Part shown: one piece after another, positions 25,288 through 34,208 of the stretch
Position numbering within the stretch: the first letter of the stretch is position 1
Layout: the number at the start of each line of letters is the position of its first letter
Assembly: GCF_004343705.1 (NCBI RefSeq)
Contig: NZ_SKFH01000019.1
Location: forward strand, 1-49,450
DNA from: Flaviaesturariibacter aridisoli
Lineage (GTDB): Bacteria > Bacteroidota > Bacteroidia > Chitinophagales > Chitinophagaceae
Length of the DNA: 49,450 nucleotides
Direction: 5' to 3'
Made by a program: the position numbers and the translations under genes
The notes under the pieces: generated by a model
What the model saw: the letters and a program-made list of their open reading frames with translations, nothing else
The model's database searches: none
What the model was told of the DNA's origin: nothing

Positions 25288-26268
25288 ATGAAACGCAACG
25301 GGGAAAGCTTAGCAGGAACGGTCGTTGTGATTACCGGCGCCTCGTCGGGCGCGGGCCGCGCGATAGCGCTGGCACTGACGGCGCGGGGTGCCCGCACCGT
25401 GCTGGCGGCGCGCAACCGCGAAGCCCTCGAAGGGCTCCGCGGCGAGATCGCCGGCATTGGCGGCGACTGCCTAGTGGTGCCCACCGACACCCGGGAGCCG
25501 GCGCAGCAGCTGGCCCTCGCGGAAGCCGCCCGCAGCGCCTATGGCCGCATCGACGCCTGGGTGAACAATGCCGGCGTGCTCGCCGCCGGCGCTCTTGAAG
25601 ACGTGCCGGCCGAAATCAACGAAGGCGTCATCCGCACCAACCTGCTCGGTTATGTGCACGGCGCGCAGGCGGTGCTGCCCCTGTTCAAATACCAGGGCCA
25701 TGGCATCCTCATCAACAATATCTCCGTCGGCGGCTGGCTGCCCACGCCCTACATGGCGGCCTACTGTGCGTCCAAATTCGGGCTGAAAGGCTTTTCGGAA
25801 GCGTTGCGCGGCGAACTGTCGGCTTACCCCGACATCCACGTGTGCGACCTCTTTCCCGGTTTTCTCGACACACCCGGCATCCAGCACGCCGCCAATTATA
25901 CCGGCAAGGTGCTGCGCCCCGCGCCGCCGCTCTACGACCCGCGGCTGGTGGCCGACGGCGTGGTGCAAACGATCCTGCACCCGCGCCGCGCGCGCGCCCT
26001 CGCAATTTTCCCGCACCTGCTGCATGCGGCCTACAGCCTCTTCCCGGCACTGTCGCGCCGGGTTACCGGCGGCGCCATCCGCCACTACCTGAAGGCCGCC
26101 GACAGTACCGTGCATACCGCCGGCAACGTGCTGCATACGGTCGACTACGGCAATGCCGTGGATGGCGGCTGGCGGGCCGGCTGCGGCACCCGGAAGCCGC
26201 CGGCAAAAAAGATCGCGCTGGGCGCGCTGGGGGCGCTGGCCCTGCTGGCCTTCCTCGGCCGGCGTTGA
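25288..26268 (+). CDS. Short-chain dehydrogenase with C-terminal membrane anchor
   Basis: A 326-residue classical SDR. The Rossmann fold shows TGASSGAG (cofactor loop), NNAG, a catalytic Ser in NISVGG and Y-C-A-S-K at about 160-164. The Arg after the second strand (AARNRE) favours NADP(H). After the catalytic domain comes an extension and a C-terminal hydrophobic helix, KKIALGALGALALLAFLGRR, which should anchor it to the membrane. The substrate is not readable. The stop codon TGA lies on the first bases of an inverted-repeat element. Confidence 0.85.
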   Translation: MKRNGESLAGTVVVITGASSGAGRAIALALTARGARTVLAARNREALEGLRGEIAGIGGDCLVVPTDTREPAQQLALAEAARSAYGRIDAWVNNAGVLAAGALEDVPAEINEGVIRTNLLGYVHGAQAVLPLFKYQGHGILINNISVGGWLPTPYMAAYCASKFGLKGFSEALRGELSAYPDIHVCDLFPGFLDTPGIQHAANYTGKVLRPAPPLYDPRLVADGVVQTILHPRRARALAIFPHLLHAAYSLFPALSRRVTGGAIRHYLKAADSTVHTAGNVLHTVDYGNAVDGGWRAGCGTRKPPAKKIALGALGALALLAFLGRR

Positions 26269-26775
26269 GCAGACCTCACCCCCGGCCCCTCTCCAAAGGA
26301 GAGGGGGGCAACCCATGCCTTCAGCCATTCCCAAAATTGTGAGCGGCATCCCGCGCCCGCTTCAGGCACCTCACAAAACTGTGACCGGCATCCCGCGATT
26401 GATCCATGCACCTCACAAAACTGTGACCGGCATCCCGCGACCGATTTACCCCATTCACAAAATTGTGACCGACCCCCGGCAGGCGATCTGCGGCATTCAC
26501 AAAACTGTGAGCGGCATAAATCCTTTGCGCCACGCCTCTCACAAAACTGTGACCGGCATGGATCCTTTGTGCCACGGCCTTCACAAAACTGTGAGGGGCA
26601 TAGATCTGCTGCGCTACGACCCTCGCAAAATTGTGAACGGATGCAACCGGGAACGATCTTCCGCGCTCTCCTGGAGAGGGGGTAGGGGGTGAGGATGGTT
26701 CCCCTCTCCCTTGGAGAGGGGTTAGGGGTGAGGTCTGCTCCCCTTCCCTTAGGGAAGGGGCCGGGGGATGGGTCG
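26267..26775. repeat. Repeat element: 40-bp inverted ends around a 42-bp array
   Basis: The left end (26267-26306) and the right end (26701-26740) are inverted copies with 36 of 40 bases identical; each contains a CCCCTCTCC/GGAGAGGGG hairpin. Two further related hairpin units stand beside the right end (about 26664-26700 and 26741-26775). Between the ends lies the 42-bp array. No transposase is inside, so it is MITE-like or REP-like. It fills the gap between the SDR and surA-like genes. Confidence 0.65.
26329..26642. repeat. Tandem array, 42-bp period, 8 copies
   Basis: Copies start at 26329, 26371, 26413, 26455, 26497, 26539, 26581 and 26623, each exactly 42 bp on (the last is partial). The first 20 bases are conserved around the palindrome TCACA-N4-TGTGA; the second half varies. 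The 42-bp step equals four helical turns, so all palindromes face one side of the DNA. Confidence 0.85.
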
Positions 26776-26826
26776 ACGGAGAGTGTTAAAATATTCCCAG
26801 CCCCCGGCAAAGCCCCACCAATGGGT

Positions 26827-26834
26827 TACTTTTG
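26827..26834 (+). promoter_or_regulatory. -7 box of the surA-like gene
   Basis: TACTTTTG, exact match to TAnnTTTG, 11 nt before the ATG at 26846. Confidence 0.5.
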
Positions 26835-26845
26835 AGGCACTTCGT

Positions 26846-28207
26846 ATGAAAAAAGCTTTCCTTTTCCTCCTGTCCACCGTGCTGGCCGCCGGCGCCTTCG
26901 CCCAACCCAAAAAGCAGGTAGCCGACCGCGTCATCGCCGTGGTGGGTGACCGCATTGTACTGGAATCCGACGTCAAGAATGCCCTCGCCGACGCCCTCCG
27001 CCAGGGACAGCAGCTCCCCGAAAACGCCGAATGCGCCATCATGGAGCAGGCCCTCGTGTCGAAGATCCTCGTGCTGCAAGCCGAGCGCGACTCCCTCAAG
27101 GTAGACGAGTCGGACGTGGAATCGGAACTCGACCAGCGCATCCGCTACTTCGTGCGCCAGTATGGTTCGCAGGACGAGCTGGAGCGCATCGCCGGCAAAA
27201 CCATTTACCAGATCAAGGACGACGCCCGCGAGGCCGTGCGCGAAACGAAGCTGGCGCAGCAGATGCAGCGCAAGATCGTCGACAACGTGCGCATCACGCC
27301 CACCGAAGTGAACGCCTATTTCAACCGCATCCCCGCCGATAGCCTCCCCCTGTTCGAAAGCGAGCTGGAGATCGGCCAGATCGTGATCTACCCGAAGCCT
27401 TCCAAAGACCTGGAAGCCTACGTGATGAGCGAGATGAACAACTTCAAGCGCCAGATCGAGTCGAAGCAGATCACCTTTGAAGAAGTGGTGCGCCAGAAGT
27501 CGGAAGACCCCGGCTCCAAAGACCGCGGTGGCCAGTACCAGATCAACCGCACCGACAAGAGCTGGGACCCGGCCTTCGTTGCCGCCGCCTTCCGCCTCAA
27601 GGAAGGAGAGATCTCCAACGTGGTCCGCTCCAAGTTCGGCTTCCACCTCATTCAGTTGCTGCAGCGCAACGGCGACGACGCCCTCGTGCGCCACATCCTG
27701 ATGAAGGCGCCCGTAACGAACGAAGAGATCAACAGCGCCACCCGCAAGCTCGACTCCGTGCGCTCGCGCCTCGTAGCCGGCACCATCGACTTCGCCACCG
27801 CCGCCGGCCGCTACAGCGACGACGAAACCTCCAAGTTTACCGGCCCCTTCATCCAGGGCCGCAACGGCAACTTCGTAACCATCGACGAACTTGAAAAAGA
27901 CATCGTGCCCCAGCTGGCCCGCATGCGTGTCGGCGACCTGTCGCAGCCCTTCGCCTTCACCAACGAGCGGGGCGACAAAGGCGTGCGCATCATCTACCTG
28001 AAAACCCGCACCGAGCCGCACCGCATGAACCTGAAGGACGACTTCAACCGTATTTCCACGGCCGCCCTCGAAGAGAAAAAGATGCAGACGCTCGACAAGT
28101 GGCTCAACAGCCACATCGCCGATCACTACATCATGCTCGACCCCGACCTGAATCACTGCGGCCAGCTCCAGCGCTGGACGGCCGGTGCCCACACCGCCGC
28201 CCGCTAA
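26846..28207 (+). CDS. SurA-like periplasmic peptidyl-prolyl isomerase
   Basis: A 453-residue exported chaperone. The signal peptide MKKAFLFLLSTVLAAGAFAQ precedes a SurA_N helical domain (VADRVIAVVGDRIVLESDV is its typical start). Two parvulin/PpiC domains follow: the first, about 175-290, has GGQY...FGFHLIQLL; the second, about 290-395, is more divergent. It should help outer-membrane proteins cross the periplasm. The start fits the signal peptide and the -7 box 11 nt upstream. The next gene, a histidine kinase, begins about 40 nt after its stop. Confidence 0.9.
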   Translation: MKKAFLFLLSTVLAAGAFAQPKKQVADRVIAVVGDRIVLESDVKNALADALRQGQQLPENAECAIMEQALVSKILVLQAERDSLKVDESDVESELDQRIRYFVRQYGSQDELERIAGKTIYQIKDDAREAVRETKLAQQMQRKIVDNVRITPTEVNAYFNRIPADSLPLFESELEIGQIVIYPKPSKDLEAYVMSEMNNFKRQIESKQITFEEVVRQKSEDPGSKDRGGQYQINRTDKSWDPAFVAAAFRLKEGEISNVVRSKFGFHLIQLLQRNGDDALVRHILMKAPVTNEEINSATRKLDSVRSRLVAGTIDFATAAGRYSDDETSKFTGPFIQGRNGNFVTIDELEKDIVPQLARMRVGDLSQPFAFTNERGDKGVRIIYLKTRTEPHRMNLKDDFNRISTAALEEKKMQTLDKWLNSHIADHYIMLDPDLNHCGQLQRWTAGAHTAAR

Positions 28208-28246
28208 TTTTGTATCTTGGTGGGACCATCCCACAATCCTCCTATC

Positions 28247-30097
28247 GTGTATCCTATATCCTCCCAACCCACTATTCTTCCCGGCAACAGCGGGCTCGAC
28301 CAGTACCTGATCGGGCAGATCCAGGACATGGTCCTGGTGGCAGACTCGACCGATCAACGCATTTGTTCCATCAACGAAGCGGCCTTGCGCTGCTTCGAGC
28401 TCACCGAGTCGGAGGTCGTCGGCCAGCGGATCGACCACCTCGTTCGCTTCGACCCCGGCGAGCAGGGCATCGAGGCCCTGCGGCAATTCCTGGTGGCAGA
28501 GGGGCAATGGGAGGGAACCCTCGGCTTCACCACCCGCTCGGGCCGCCACTATTACTACCACTTCCGCCTGCAGCGCCTGCCCCAGGGAGCCGGCCTGCCC
28601 GACGGGTTCTACGCCATCGGCCGCGACGTAACCGCCGCGCGCGACGCCGAAGAAGCGCAGCTGCGCCGCGAGCGCTTCTTCCACGGCCTCATCGCCGACG
28701 CCCTCGACGGCATCCTCCTGCTCGATCCCCAGGGCCTCATCACCTTTGCCTCGCCTTCGGTGCGGCACGTGCTGGGCTACGAGGGCGAGGAGCTGCTGGG
28801 GCAAAACGCCTTTCTTTTCGTACACCCCGACGACCGGCTCAAGGCCGCGGATTCGTTTGCGCTCGAGGTGCACGAAAACCCGGAGGTGAAGTTCATTACC
28901 GTGCGCCTGCTGTGCAAGACCGGCGAATGGCGCTGGTGCCTCGTGCGCGGCCACAACCTGTTGGCCAACCCCGCGGTGGGGGGCATCGCCATCTACTTTC
29001 ACGACGACAGCCAGCGGAAGCATGCGGCCGAAGCCCTGCGCGAAAGCGAGCAGCGCTACCGCATGCTGGTGCGCAATATCCAGGTAGGCGTGATGATGTT
29101 CGACCCGAGCGGCACCGTGGTGGACGTAAACGAAGCGGCCACGCGCATCCTGGAGCTCAGCGAGGGCGACCTGCTGCAGAGCGGCGCGCCCCACGAGCGC
29201 TGGCAGGCCGTTTTTGAAAACGGGCAACCCCTGCGTATGGAAGATACGCCCGCCTTCCAGGTGCTGCAGCACGGCAAGCCGGTGCGCGACTTCCTGATGG
29301 GACACGTGCAGCCCCGCAGCGGGCGCCGGATCTGGCTGCTGGTCAACGCCGACCCCGTGCTCGACGAGCGCGGCGGCCTCCGCAACATCATCGCCTCCTT
29401 CTCCGACATCACCTATCGCCGCGACCTCGAGCAGCGCCTCCTGGCCGAAGGGATCGCCCACCAGCGCGCGCTGACGCAGGCCACCATCGACTCCTCCGAA
29501 AAAGAACGTACCGAGATCGGCAAGGAGCTCCACGACAACATCGGCCAGCAGCTGACCACCATCAAGCTGTACCTCGACCTCGCGCGCTCCACCGCCGACG
29601 AGGAAACGGCCGAGATGATCTCGCTGGCCACCCGCAACATCTCCGACGTCATCAACGAGATCCGCGCGCTCTGCCGCAGCCTCATTCCCTCCACCCTCGG
29701 CGACCTCGGTCTCGAAGAATCGGTCACCGATCTCATTCACACCTTCACCCGCACGCGGCAGCTCCACATCCGTTTCATCGCCGCCGGCTTCGACGAGGAG
29801 CGGGTGCCCGACAACCAGAAGCTGATGCTGTTCCGCATCCTGCAGGAACAGTTGAACAACATCGCCAAGCACGCCTCCGCCCGCAAGGTGACCGTAACGC
29901 TGCGCCAGGCAGCACCGGGCGTGCAGATGGAAGTGCGCGACGACGGCGTCGGCTTCGACCCCGCCACTGTGCGCCGCGGCCTCGGCCTGACCAGCATGCG
30001 CAATCGGGCCGAAATGTTCGGCGGGAGCCTGCACATCGACTCCGCGCCCGGAAAAGGATGTACGCTGACGGTTTCCGTGCCGGAAACCATTGAATAA
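28247..30097 (+). CDS. PAS-domain histidine kinase, NarX-type output
   Basis: A soluble kinase of about 616 residues. Three PAS modules are visible: about 20-135, 140-260 (DALDGILLLDPQGLITFAS, then HPDDR) and 270-395 (VRNIQVGVMMFDPSGTVVDVNEAA). The output part is HisKA_3 with the acceptor His in IGKELHDNIGQQ, then HATPase_c with NNIAKHASA, DDGVGFD and GLGLTSMRNRAEMF. The start is uncertain: GTG at 28247 is preferred because the in-frame TTG at 28217 lies in a TATCTTG promoter-like box. No response regulator is adjacent. The stop codon TAA lies inside a heptamer repeat. Confidence 0.85.
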   Translation: MYPISSQPTILPGNSGLDQYLIGQIQDMVLVADSTDQRICSINEAALRCFELTESEVVGQRIDHLVRFDPGEQGIEALRQFLVAEGQWEGTLGFTTRSGRHYYYHFRLQRLPQGAGLPDGFYAIGRDVTAARDAEEAQLRRERFFHGLIADALDGILLLDPQGLITFASPSVRHVLGYEGEELLGQNAFLFVHPDDRLKAADSFALEVHENPEVKFITVRLLCKTGEWRWCLVRGHNLLANPAVGGIAIYFHDDSQRKHAAEALRESEQRYRMLVRNIQVGVMMFDPSGTVVDVNEAATRILELSEGDLLQSGAPHERWQAVFENGQPLRMEDTPAFQVLQHGKPVRDFLMGHVQPRSGRRIWLLVNADPVLDERGGLRNIIASFSDITYRRDLEQRLLAEGIAHQRALTQATIDSSEKERTEIGKELHDNIGQQLTTIKLYLDLARSTADEETAEMISLATRNISDVINEIRALCRSLIPSTLGDLGLEESVTDLIHTFTRTRQLHIRFIAAGFDEERVPDNQKLMLFRILQEQLNNIAKHASARKVTVTLRQAAPGVQMEVRDDGVGFDPATVRRGLGLTSMRNRAEMFGGSLHIDSAPGKGCTLTVSVPETIE

Positions 30098-30177
30098 TGA
30101 TTATTGAATATTGGATATTGAATAAATGGCTTATCCCTCCTTATACAATATTCAATAGTCATTATTCACTATTCAAT
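30090..30177. repeat. Facing heptamer arrays (TTGAATA family), copy 2
   Basis: About five TTGAATA-like units (30090-30126) face five TATTCAA-like units (30142-30177). Same family as 19926-20019. The array includes the kinase stop codon. Confidence 0.65.
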
Positions 30178-30191
30178 GCGCCGCAGGCGCC

Positions 30192-30199
30192 TACCTTTG
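30192..30199 (+). promoter_or_regulatory. -7 box of the purF-like gene
   Basis: TACCTTTG, exact match to TAnnTTTG, 16 nt before the ATG at 30216. Confidence 0.5.
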
Positions 30200-30215
30200 C
30201 GGCTCATTCTCTTTT

Positions 30216-32063
30216 ATGAGCGATGCCATCAAACACGAGTGCGGCCTGGCTTTCGTCCGCCTTCGTAAGCCCTTCTCCTGGTACCAGCAACAATACGGGT
30301 CTGTGCTCTGGGGGCTCAACAAGCTTTACCTGCTGATGGAAAAGCAGCACAACCGCGGCCAGGATGGCGCGGGAGTGGCGGCGGTAAAGCTTTCCGTAGA
30401 GCCCGGTTATCCCTTCCTGGCCCGCCTCCGCAGCAGTCACCCGCAGGCCATCGCCGACCTCTTTCGCCAGATCGGCGAGGAATACAACGAGCTCCAGAAA
30501 TTCAATCCCGATATCGTCCACCATCCCGGCCTGCTCAAAGGACACCTGTCGTTTCTCGGCGAGCTGCTGCTGGGCCACCTCCGCTACGGCACCCAGGGCA
30601 AGAACAACGTGGAGTTCTGCCACCCCTTTGTAAAGAAGCATACCATACCCGGGCGCAACCTGGCGCTGGCGGGCAACTTCAACCTCGTCAACACCGAGGA
30701 GCTCTTTTCGCTCGTGGGCGTCGATCCCGGCGCCTTCCAGAAGCAAAGCGACCTGGCGGCAATGATGGAAGTGCTGCACTACTTCCTGGTGCAGGCCGAC
30801 GAAGCCGCGCCGCAGGGCGCCGACGTGCTGTCGGCGCTGCGGAAGGCCGTGCCCCTTTTCGACGGAGGCTTCCACGTGGGCGGCATCACCGGCAACGGCA
30901 CCGGCTTCGTGTTCCGCGACGCCCACGGCATCCGTCCTTCCTATTATTATATCAATGAAGAAGTAGTGGTGGCCGCCTCGGAGCGCGCCGCCATCCGCAC
31001 GGCGTTCAACGTAGGCGAGAACGAGGTGCAGGAACTGATGCCCGGCCACGCCATCGTGGTCTATCCCGACGGCCGCTACGTGATCGAGGCGGTAGCGGAG
31101 CCCAGGGAGCGGAAAGCCTGTTCCTTCGAGCGCATCTACTTCTCGCGCGGTTCCGACGAAAAGATCTACAAGGAGCGCCAGCGCCTCGGCTACAACCTGA
31201 GCAAGCCCGTGCTCGAATGCATCGACTACGACCTGCGCAACACGATCTTTTCCTTTATTCCCAACACCGCCGAAGTGGCCTTCTACGGGCTGCTCAAAGG
31301 CTGCGAGGATTACCTCAACCAGATCAAGATCGAGCGCATCCGGAGCTGGGGCAATAACGTAGACCCCGAGAAGCTTACGGAGATGATCAGCCGCAAGGTG
31401 CGGATGGAAAAGATCGCGATCAAGGATGTGAAGATGCGCACCTTCATCACCGCCGACACCGGCCGCAGCGAGATGGTGCAGCACGTGTACGACATTACTT
31501 ACGGCACCGTGCGCGCCGGCGTGGATACGCTGGTGGTGATCGACGACTCCATCGTGCGCGGCACCACGCTCAAGGAAAGCATTATCCGCATGCTGGCGCG
31601 CCTCGAGCCGAAAAAGATCATCGTCGTATCCTCGTCGCCGCAGATCCGCTACCCCGACTGCTACGGCATCGACATGAGCAAGCTCGGCGACTTCATCGCC
31701 TTTAATGCCGCCGTGTCGCTGCTGAAAGAACGCGGGCACGAGGAACTGTTGCAGAAGCTGTACGAAGAATGCGTGACCCTCAACGAGCGCGGCGACCTGC
31801 ATACGGTGAACCTCGTGAAGCAGGTGTACAAGCCCTTTACCAATGGCGAGATCACCAACAAGATCGCGGAGCTCATCACGCCCCCCGAGCTCGACATCCC
31901 GGTGTCGGTGATCTTCCAGACCATCGAAGACCTGCACGAGGCCTGCCCCAACAACCTCGGCGACTGGTACTTTACGGGCAACTACCCCACAGCCGGTGGC
32001 AACCGCGTGGTCAACAAGGCCTTTATGAACTATATGGAAGGGAAAAATACCCGCGGTTATTAA
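30216..32063 (+). CDS. Amidophosphoribosyltransferase family protein (long PurF paralogue)
   Basis: A 615-residue protein with an N-terminal class II glutamine amidotransferase domain and a C-terminal type I PRTase domain. The predicted nucleophile is Cys9 (HECGLAF), so an eight-residue leader would need removal. Other PurF blocks are LLGHLRYGT, the substrate region ALAGNFNLVN and the PRPP loop VVIDDSIVRGTT. It is over 100 residues longer than standard PurF and lacks the usual CGIxGI start, so it belongs to a second, longer Bacteroidota type. The reaction would be PRPP plus glutamine to phosphoribosylamine, first step of purine synthesis, but the paralogue may be specialised. Confidence 0.82.
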   Translation: MSDAIKHECGLAFVRLRKPFSWYQQQYGSVLWGLNKLYLLMEKQHNRGQDGAGVAAVKLSVEPGYPFLARLRSSHPQAIADLFRQIGEEYNELQKFNPDIVHHPGLLKGHLSFLGELLLGHLRYGTQGKNNVEFCHPFVKKHTIPGRNLALAGNFNLVNTEELFSLVGVDPGAFQKQSDLAAMMEVLHYFLVQADEAAPQGADVLSALRKAVPLFDGGFHVGGITGNGTGFVFRDAHGIRPSYYYINEEVVVAASERAAIRTAFNVGENEVQELMPGHAIVVYPDGRYVIEAVAEPRERKACSFERIYFSRGSDEKIYKERQRLGYNLSKPVLECIDYDLRNTIFSFIPNTAEVAFYGLLKGCEDYLNQIKIERIRSWGNNVDPEKLTEMISRKVRMEKIAIKDVKMRTFITADTGRSEMVQHVYDITYGTVRAGVDTLVVIDDSIVRGTTLKESIIRMLARLEPKKIIVVSSSPQIRYPDCYGIDMSKLGDFIAFNAAVSLLKERGHEELLQKLYEECVTLNERGDLHTVNLVKQVYKPFTNGEITNKIAELITPPELDIPVSVIFQTIEDLHEACPNNLGDWYFTGNYPTAGGNRVVNKAFMNYMEGKNTRGY

Positions 32064-32200
32064 TGGGGTGATGGGATAATGGGGTAGTAGGGAAATGAGC
32101 TTCGGTTGCGATCGCCGTAACTATTGAGTGATCAGCAACGATAAAAGGGTCGTTGGTAGGTGTTTTGTTACCAATAAACCAATTAACCAATAAACCAGTT
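32062..32200. repeat. Two short-period intergenic arrays (8-nt units)
   Basis: Units like ATGGGGTA repeat at about 32065-32096 and units like ACCAATAA at about 32169-32200, both with 8-nt period. The ATGGGGTA family recurs near 39455. No gene is seen in this gap. Confidence 0.45.
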
Positions 32201-32203
32201 CAC

Positions 32204-32698
32204 ATGAAAGTGCTCTTATTGATTCGCCACGCCAAGGCTTCCTGGGACGACATTTCGATGAAGGACTTCGACCGGCCGCTCACCGAGCGCGGTAAAAAAG
32301 ACGCGTCCGAAATGGCCGAGCGCGTCAAAGAGAAAGTAAAAGTAGAGCATTTCGTATCCAGTCCGGCGAAGCGCGCGAAGCGGACGGCGCGCGCATTCGC
32401 GGAAGCTTTCGGCTTCGGCAAGGACGACCTCGTGCTGGTGGAGCCGCTCTACGAGCCCACGCCGCAGGCCTTTGTAGACGCGGTGGCCGCGCTTCCCGAC
32501 AACAAGGACGTAGTGGCGCTTTTCTCGCACAATCCCGCCATCACCGAATATGTGAACCTGCTCACCAATGTCCGCATCGACGATATGCCCACGGGTGCTG
32601 TGTTTGCGGTGGCTACGGACGAAAAAAGCTGGTCCGCCTTTGCATCGGCGGACAAGCGTTTCCTGTTTTTTGATTACCCGAAGAACCCGATCGCTTAG
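32204..32698 (+). CDS. SixA-like histidine phosphatase
   Basis: A 164-residue member of the histidine phosphatase superfamily. The RHG motif appears as LLIRHAKASW (catalytic His near residue 9), the second Arg region as SSPAKRAKRTA, and the second His in FSHNPAI. SixA in E. coli removes phosphate from histidine-containing phosphotransfer domains; this is the closest short-type relative by layout, but the substrate here is not known. The start ATG at 32204 comes right after an ACCAATAA repeat array. Its stop overlaps the stop of the next, convergent gene. Confidence 0.85.
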   Translation: MKVLLLIRHAKASWDDISMKDFDRPLTERGKKDASEMAERVKEKVKVEHFVSSPAKRAKRTARAFAEAFGFGKDDLVLVEPLYEPTPQAFVDAVAALPDNKDVVALFSHNPAITEYVNLLTNVRIDDMPTGAVFAVATDEKSWSAFASADKRFLFFDYPKNPIA

Positions 32699-33096
32699 GG
32701 GCGGCCGAGGCTGAGGTGCGTGCTGCCCTGTTCGAGCTTCACCGTATTGGGATCGAAATATTGGAGGTCCCATTCGTTGCTGAGCACCGACGCATCGCTG
32801 TTGGCGCCATTAACCCGCAGGGTGAGTGACTTGCCTTCTACTTTCTGGTGCAGGCTCCAGTTGCCGCTGAAGGAAGCGCCGTTGTAGCGCAGCGTCAGGC
32901 CACCGTTCTCGGTGAACGTCACATCGTAGCCGGAGAGCGTGTTGTTGGGCACAGAGGGGCCATTGCATTCACGCACTTTCCATTGTCCGAGGGTGAGGTA
33001 AGGAACGGGGTTGTCGTTTTGCTCTTGCGCTTCGCGGCCGCAGCTGAAGAGGAGGGGCAGGCACAGGAGTGCCGTAAGCCGGAGTACGGTTTTCAT
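32695..33096 (-). CDS. Small lipocalin-like lipoprotein, hypothetical
   Basis: A 133-residue lipoprotein with the signal peptide MKTVLRLTALLCLPLLFSC, lipobox LLFSC followed by GRE. The mature part has alternating beta strands (GQWKVRECNG, YDVTFTENGGLTLRYNG, SGNWSLHQKVEGKSLTLR), a pattern seen in lipocalin-like META/DUF-type surface lipoproteins. No specific family is recognised. It probably sits in the outer membrane. It converges on the SixA-like gene, sharing two bases of the stop codons. Confidence 0.7.
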   Translation of the reverse strand: MKTVLRLTALLCLPLLFSCGREAQEQNDNPVPYLTLGQWKVRECNGPSVPNNTLSGYDVTFTENGGLTLRYNGASFSGNWSLHQKVEGKSLTLRVNGANSDASVLSNEWDLQYFDPNTVKLEQGSTHLSLGRP

Positions 33097-33146
33097 GTTG
33101 GATTGGATTAAGCACCAAGCTACGCATTTCTCCGGAAAAAAAAGAA

Positions 33147-34043
33147 TCAGCCCGTTTTTTTTGTGCCCTTCCACGTAGCGAGGGCCACGCCCGCGAAGAT
33201 GAGTGCTGCCGCCAGCGCCTTTTGCCACGAAAAATTTTCGTGCAGGATGATCGTGGCAATGAGCACCGCAAATACCGGTTGCGTATAGATGTAAGCCCCG
33301 GTGGTGCCCGCGCCGAGGTGGCGGATTCCGTAAGCATTGAAGCAATAGGCGAGAAACGTACCGGTGAAGACGACCGCAACGAGCGTGGCCCCGTCGACCG
33401 CCGTAAACTGATCGAAAGGCGTGGCCATCGCTTCGCGCCAGCCGAAAGGCAGCATGAACAGGAAGCCGGCGGTAAATACCCAGCGTACCACTTCGAGTGG
33501 GCGGTAGCGTTCCATCAGCGGTTTTACCAGGATGAAATAGATCGAATAGAAGATGGCGTTGACGAGGATGAGCACGTCGCCGAGCAGCGGGTTGCTGGCG
33601 CTGCTGCTGCGGGCGCCGCCGGAGATGAGCCAGGCCGCGCCGCCGATACCGAGGGCCAGGCCCGGGAGCTGCAGCGGACGAAGCTTTTCTTTCAGCACCC
33701 ACAGGGCAAACACCGTGATGAGCAGCGGCGTGGTGAGCATCAGCAGGGCGGCGTGGATGCCGCTGGTGAGCGTCAGCCCGCGGATGAACAGCATCTGGTT
33801 GATGGCTACACCCGCAAGGCCGCAGGCCAGCACGCGGCCCCAGTCTTCGCGGCGCAGCTTCGTCTTTCGTTTTGAAAAGAGCCAGAGCACCCAGAACAAC
33901 AGCAGCGAGCCGCCCACGCGAAATACGTTGAGCCCGAAAGGCTGCACCAGCCGCGGGGCGATCATCTTTACAAAGCTAAAATTGGCGGCGAAGAAAAGGT
34001 TAGTGGCAAGCACCGCGAGGTGTGCCAGGGTTCGGGGACGCAT
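33147..34043 (-). CDS. EamA/DMT-family transporter
   Basis: A 298-residue inner-membrane protein with ten predicted helices in two EamA repeats (about 5-140 and 155-290). The second repeat carries the typical FxxYxxxLVKPL and AYIYTQPVFAVLIA segments. DMT transporters move metabolites or amino acids; the substrate here is not readable. ATG 34043 starts the first helix; TTATTTTG, one base off the -7 consensus, ends 7 nt upstream. Confidence 0.88.
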   Translation of the reverse strand: MRPRTLAHLAVLATNLFFAANFSFVKMIAPRLVQPFGLNVFRVGGSLLLFWVLWLFSKRKTKLRREDWGRVLACGLAGVAINQMLFIRGLTLTSGIHAALLMLTTPLLITVFALWVLKEKLRPLQLPGLALGIGGAAWLISGGARSSSASNPLLGDVLILVNAIFYSIYFILVKPLMERYRPLEVVRWVFTAGFLFMLPFGWREAMATPFDQFTAVDGATLVAVVFTGTFLAYCFNAYGIRHLGAGTTGAYIYTQPVFAVLIATIILHENFSWQKALAAALIFAGVALATWKGTKKTG

Positions 34044-34056
34044 CGGGCCGCAAAAT

Positions 34057-34088
34057 AAGTCGGAAGTCGGAAGTATGTGGGTACGTAA
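34057..34088. repeat. Heptamer array, AAGTCGG family
   Basis: AAGTCGG occurs twice, followed by degenerate 7-nt units. The family matches 18890-18961 and 37148-37208. The rest of 34089-34208 shows nothing I can name. Confidence 0.45.
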
Positions 34089-34208
34089 GTTACCTCTTAA
34101 TCGAACCGCTAATCATACCGGTGGTATTTACTAAGCCAAGCGTCTGATCTGCGTCAATCGTACGAATCATAAAAATCTGCGTTCATGCTCTCGGGGGTTG
34201 CTGCTCTT

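Noticed and set aside
26329-26642. CRISPR array, because of regular repeats with variable parts
   Set aside because: The step is a strict 42 bp with about 20 bp conserved; the variable halves still resemble one another, no leader or cas gene is nearby, and the repeats degrade at both ends. It reads as a degenerate tandem repeat.
26145-26810. Minus-strand frame of 221 codons with 14-residue RSQFCE repeats, and a plus-strand frame over the same span
   Set aside because: A 42-bp repeat without stop codons leaves several frames open at once. There is no promoter, the frame overlaps the SDR gene end, and the codons follow the repeat, not protein constraints.
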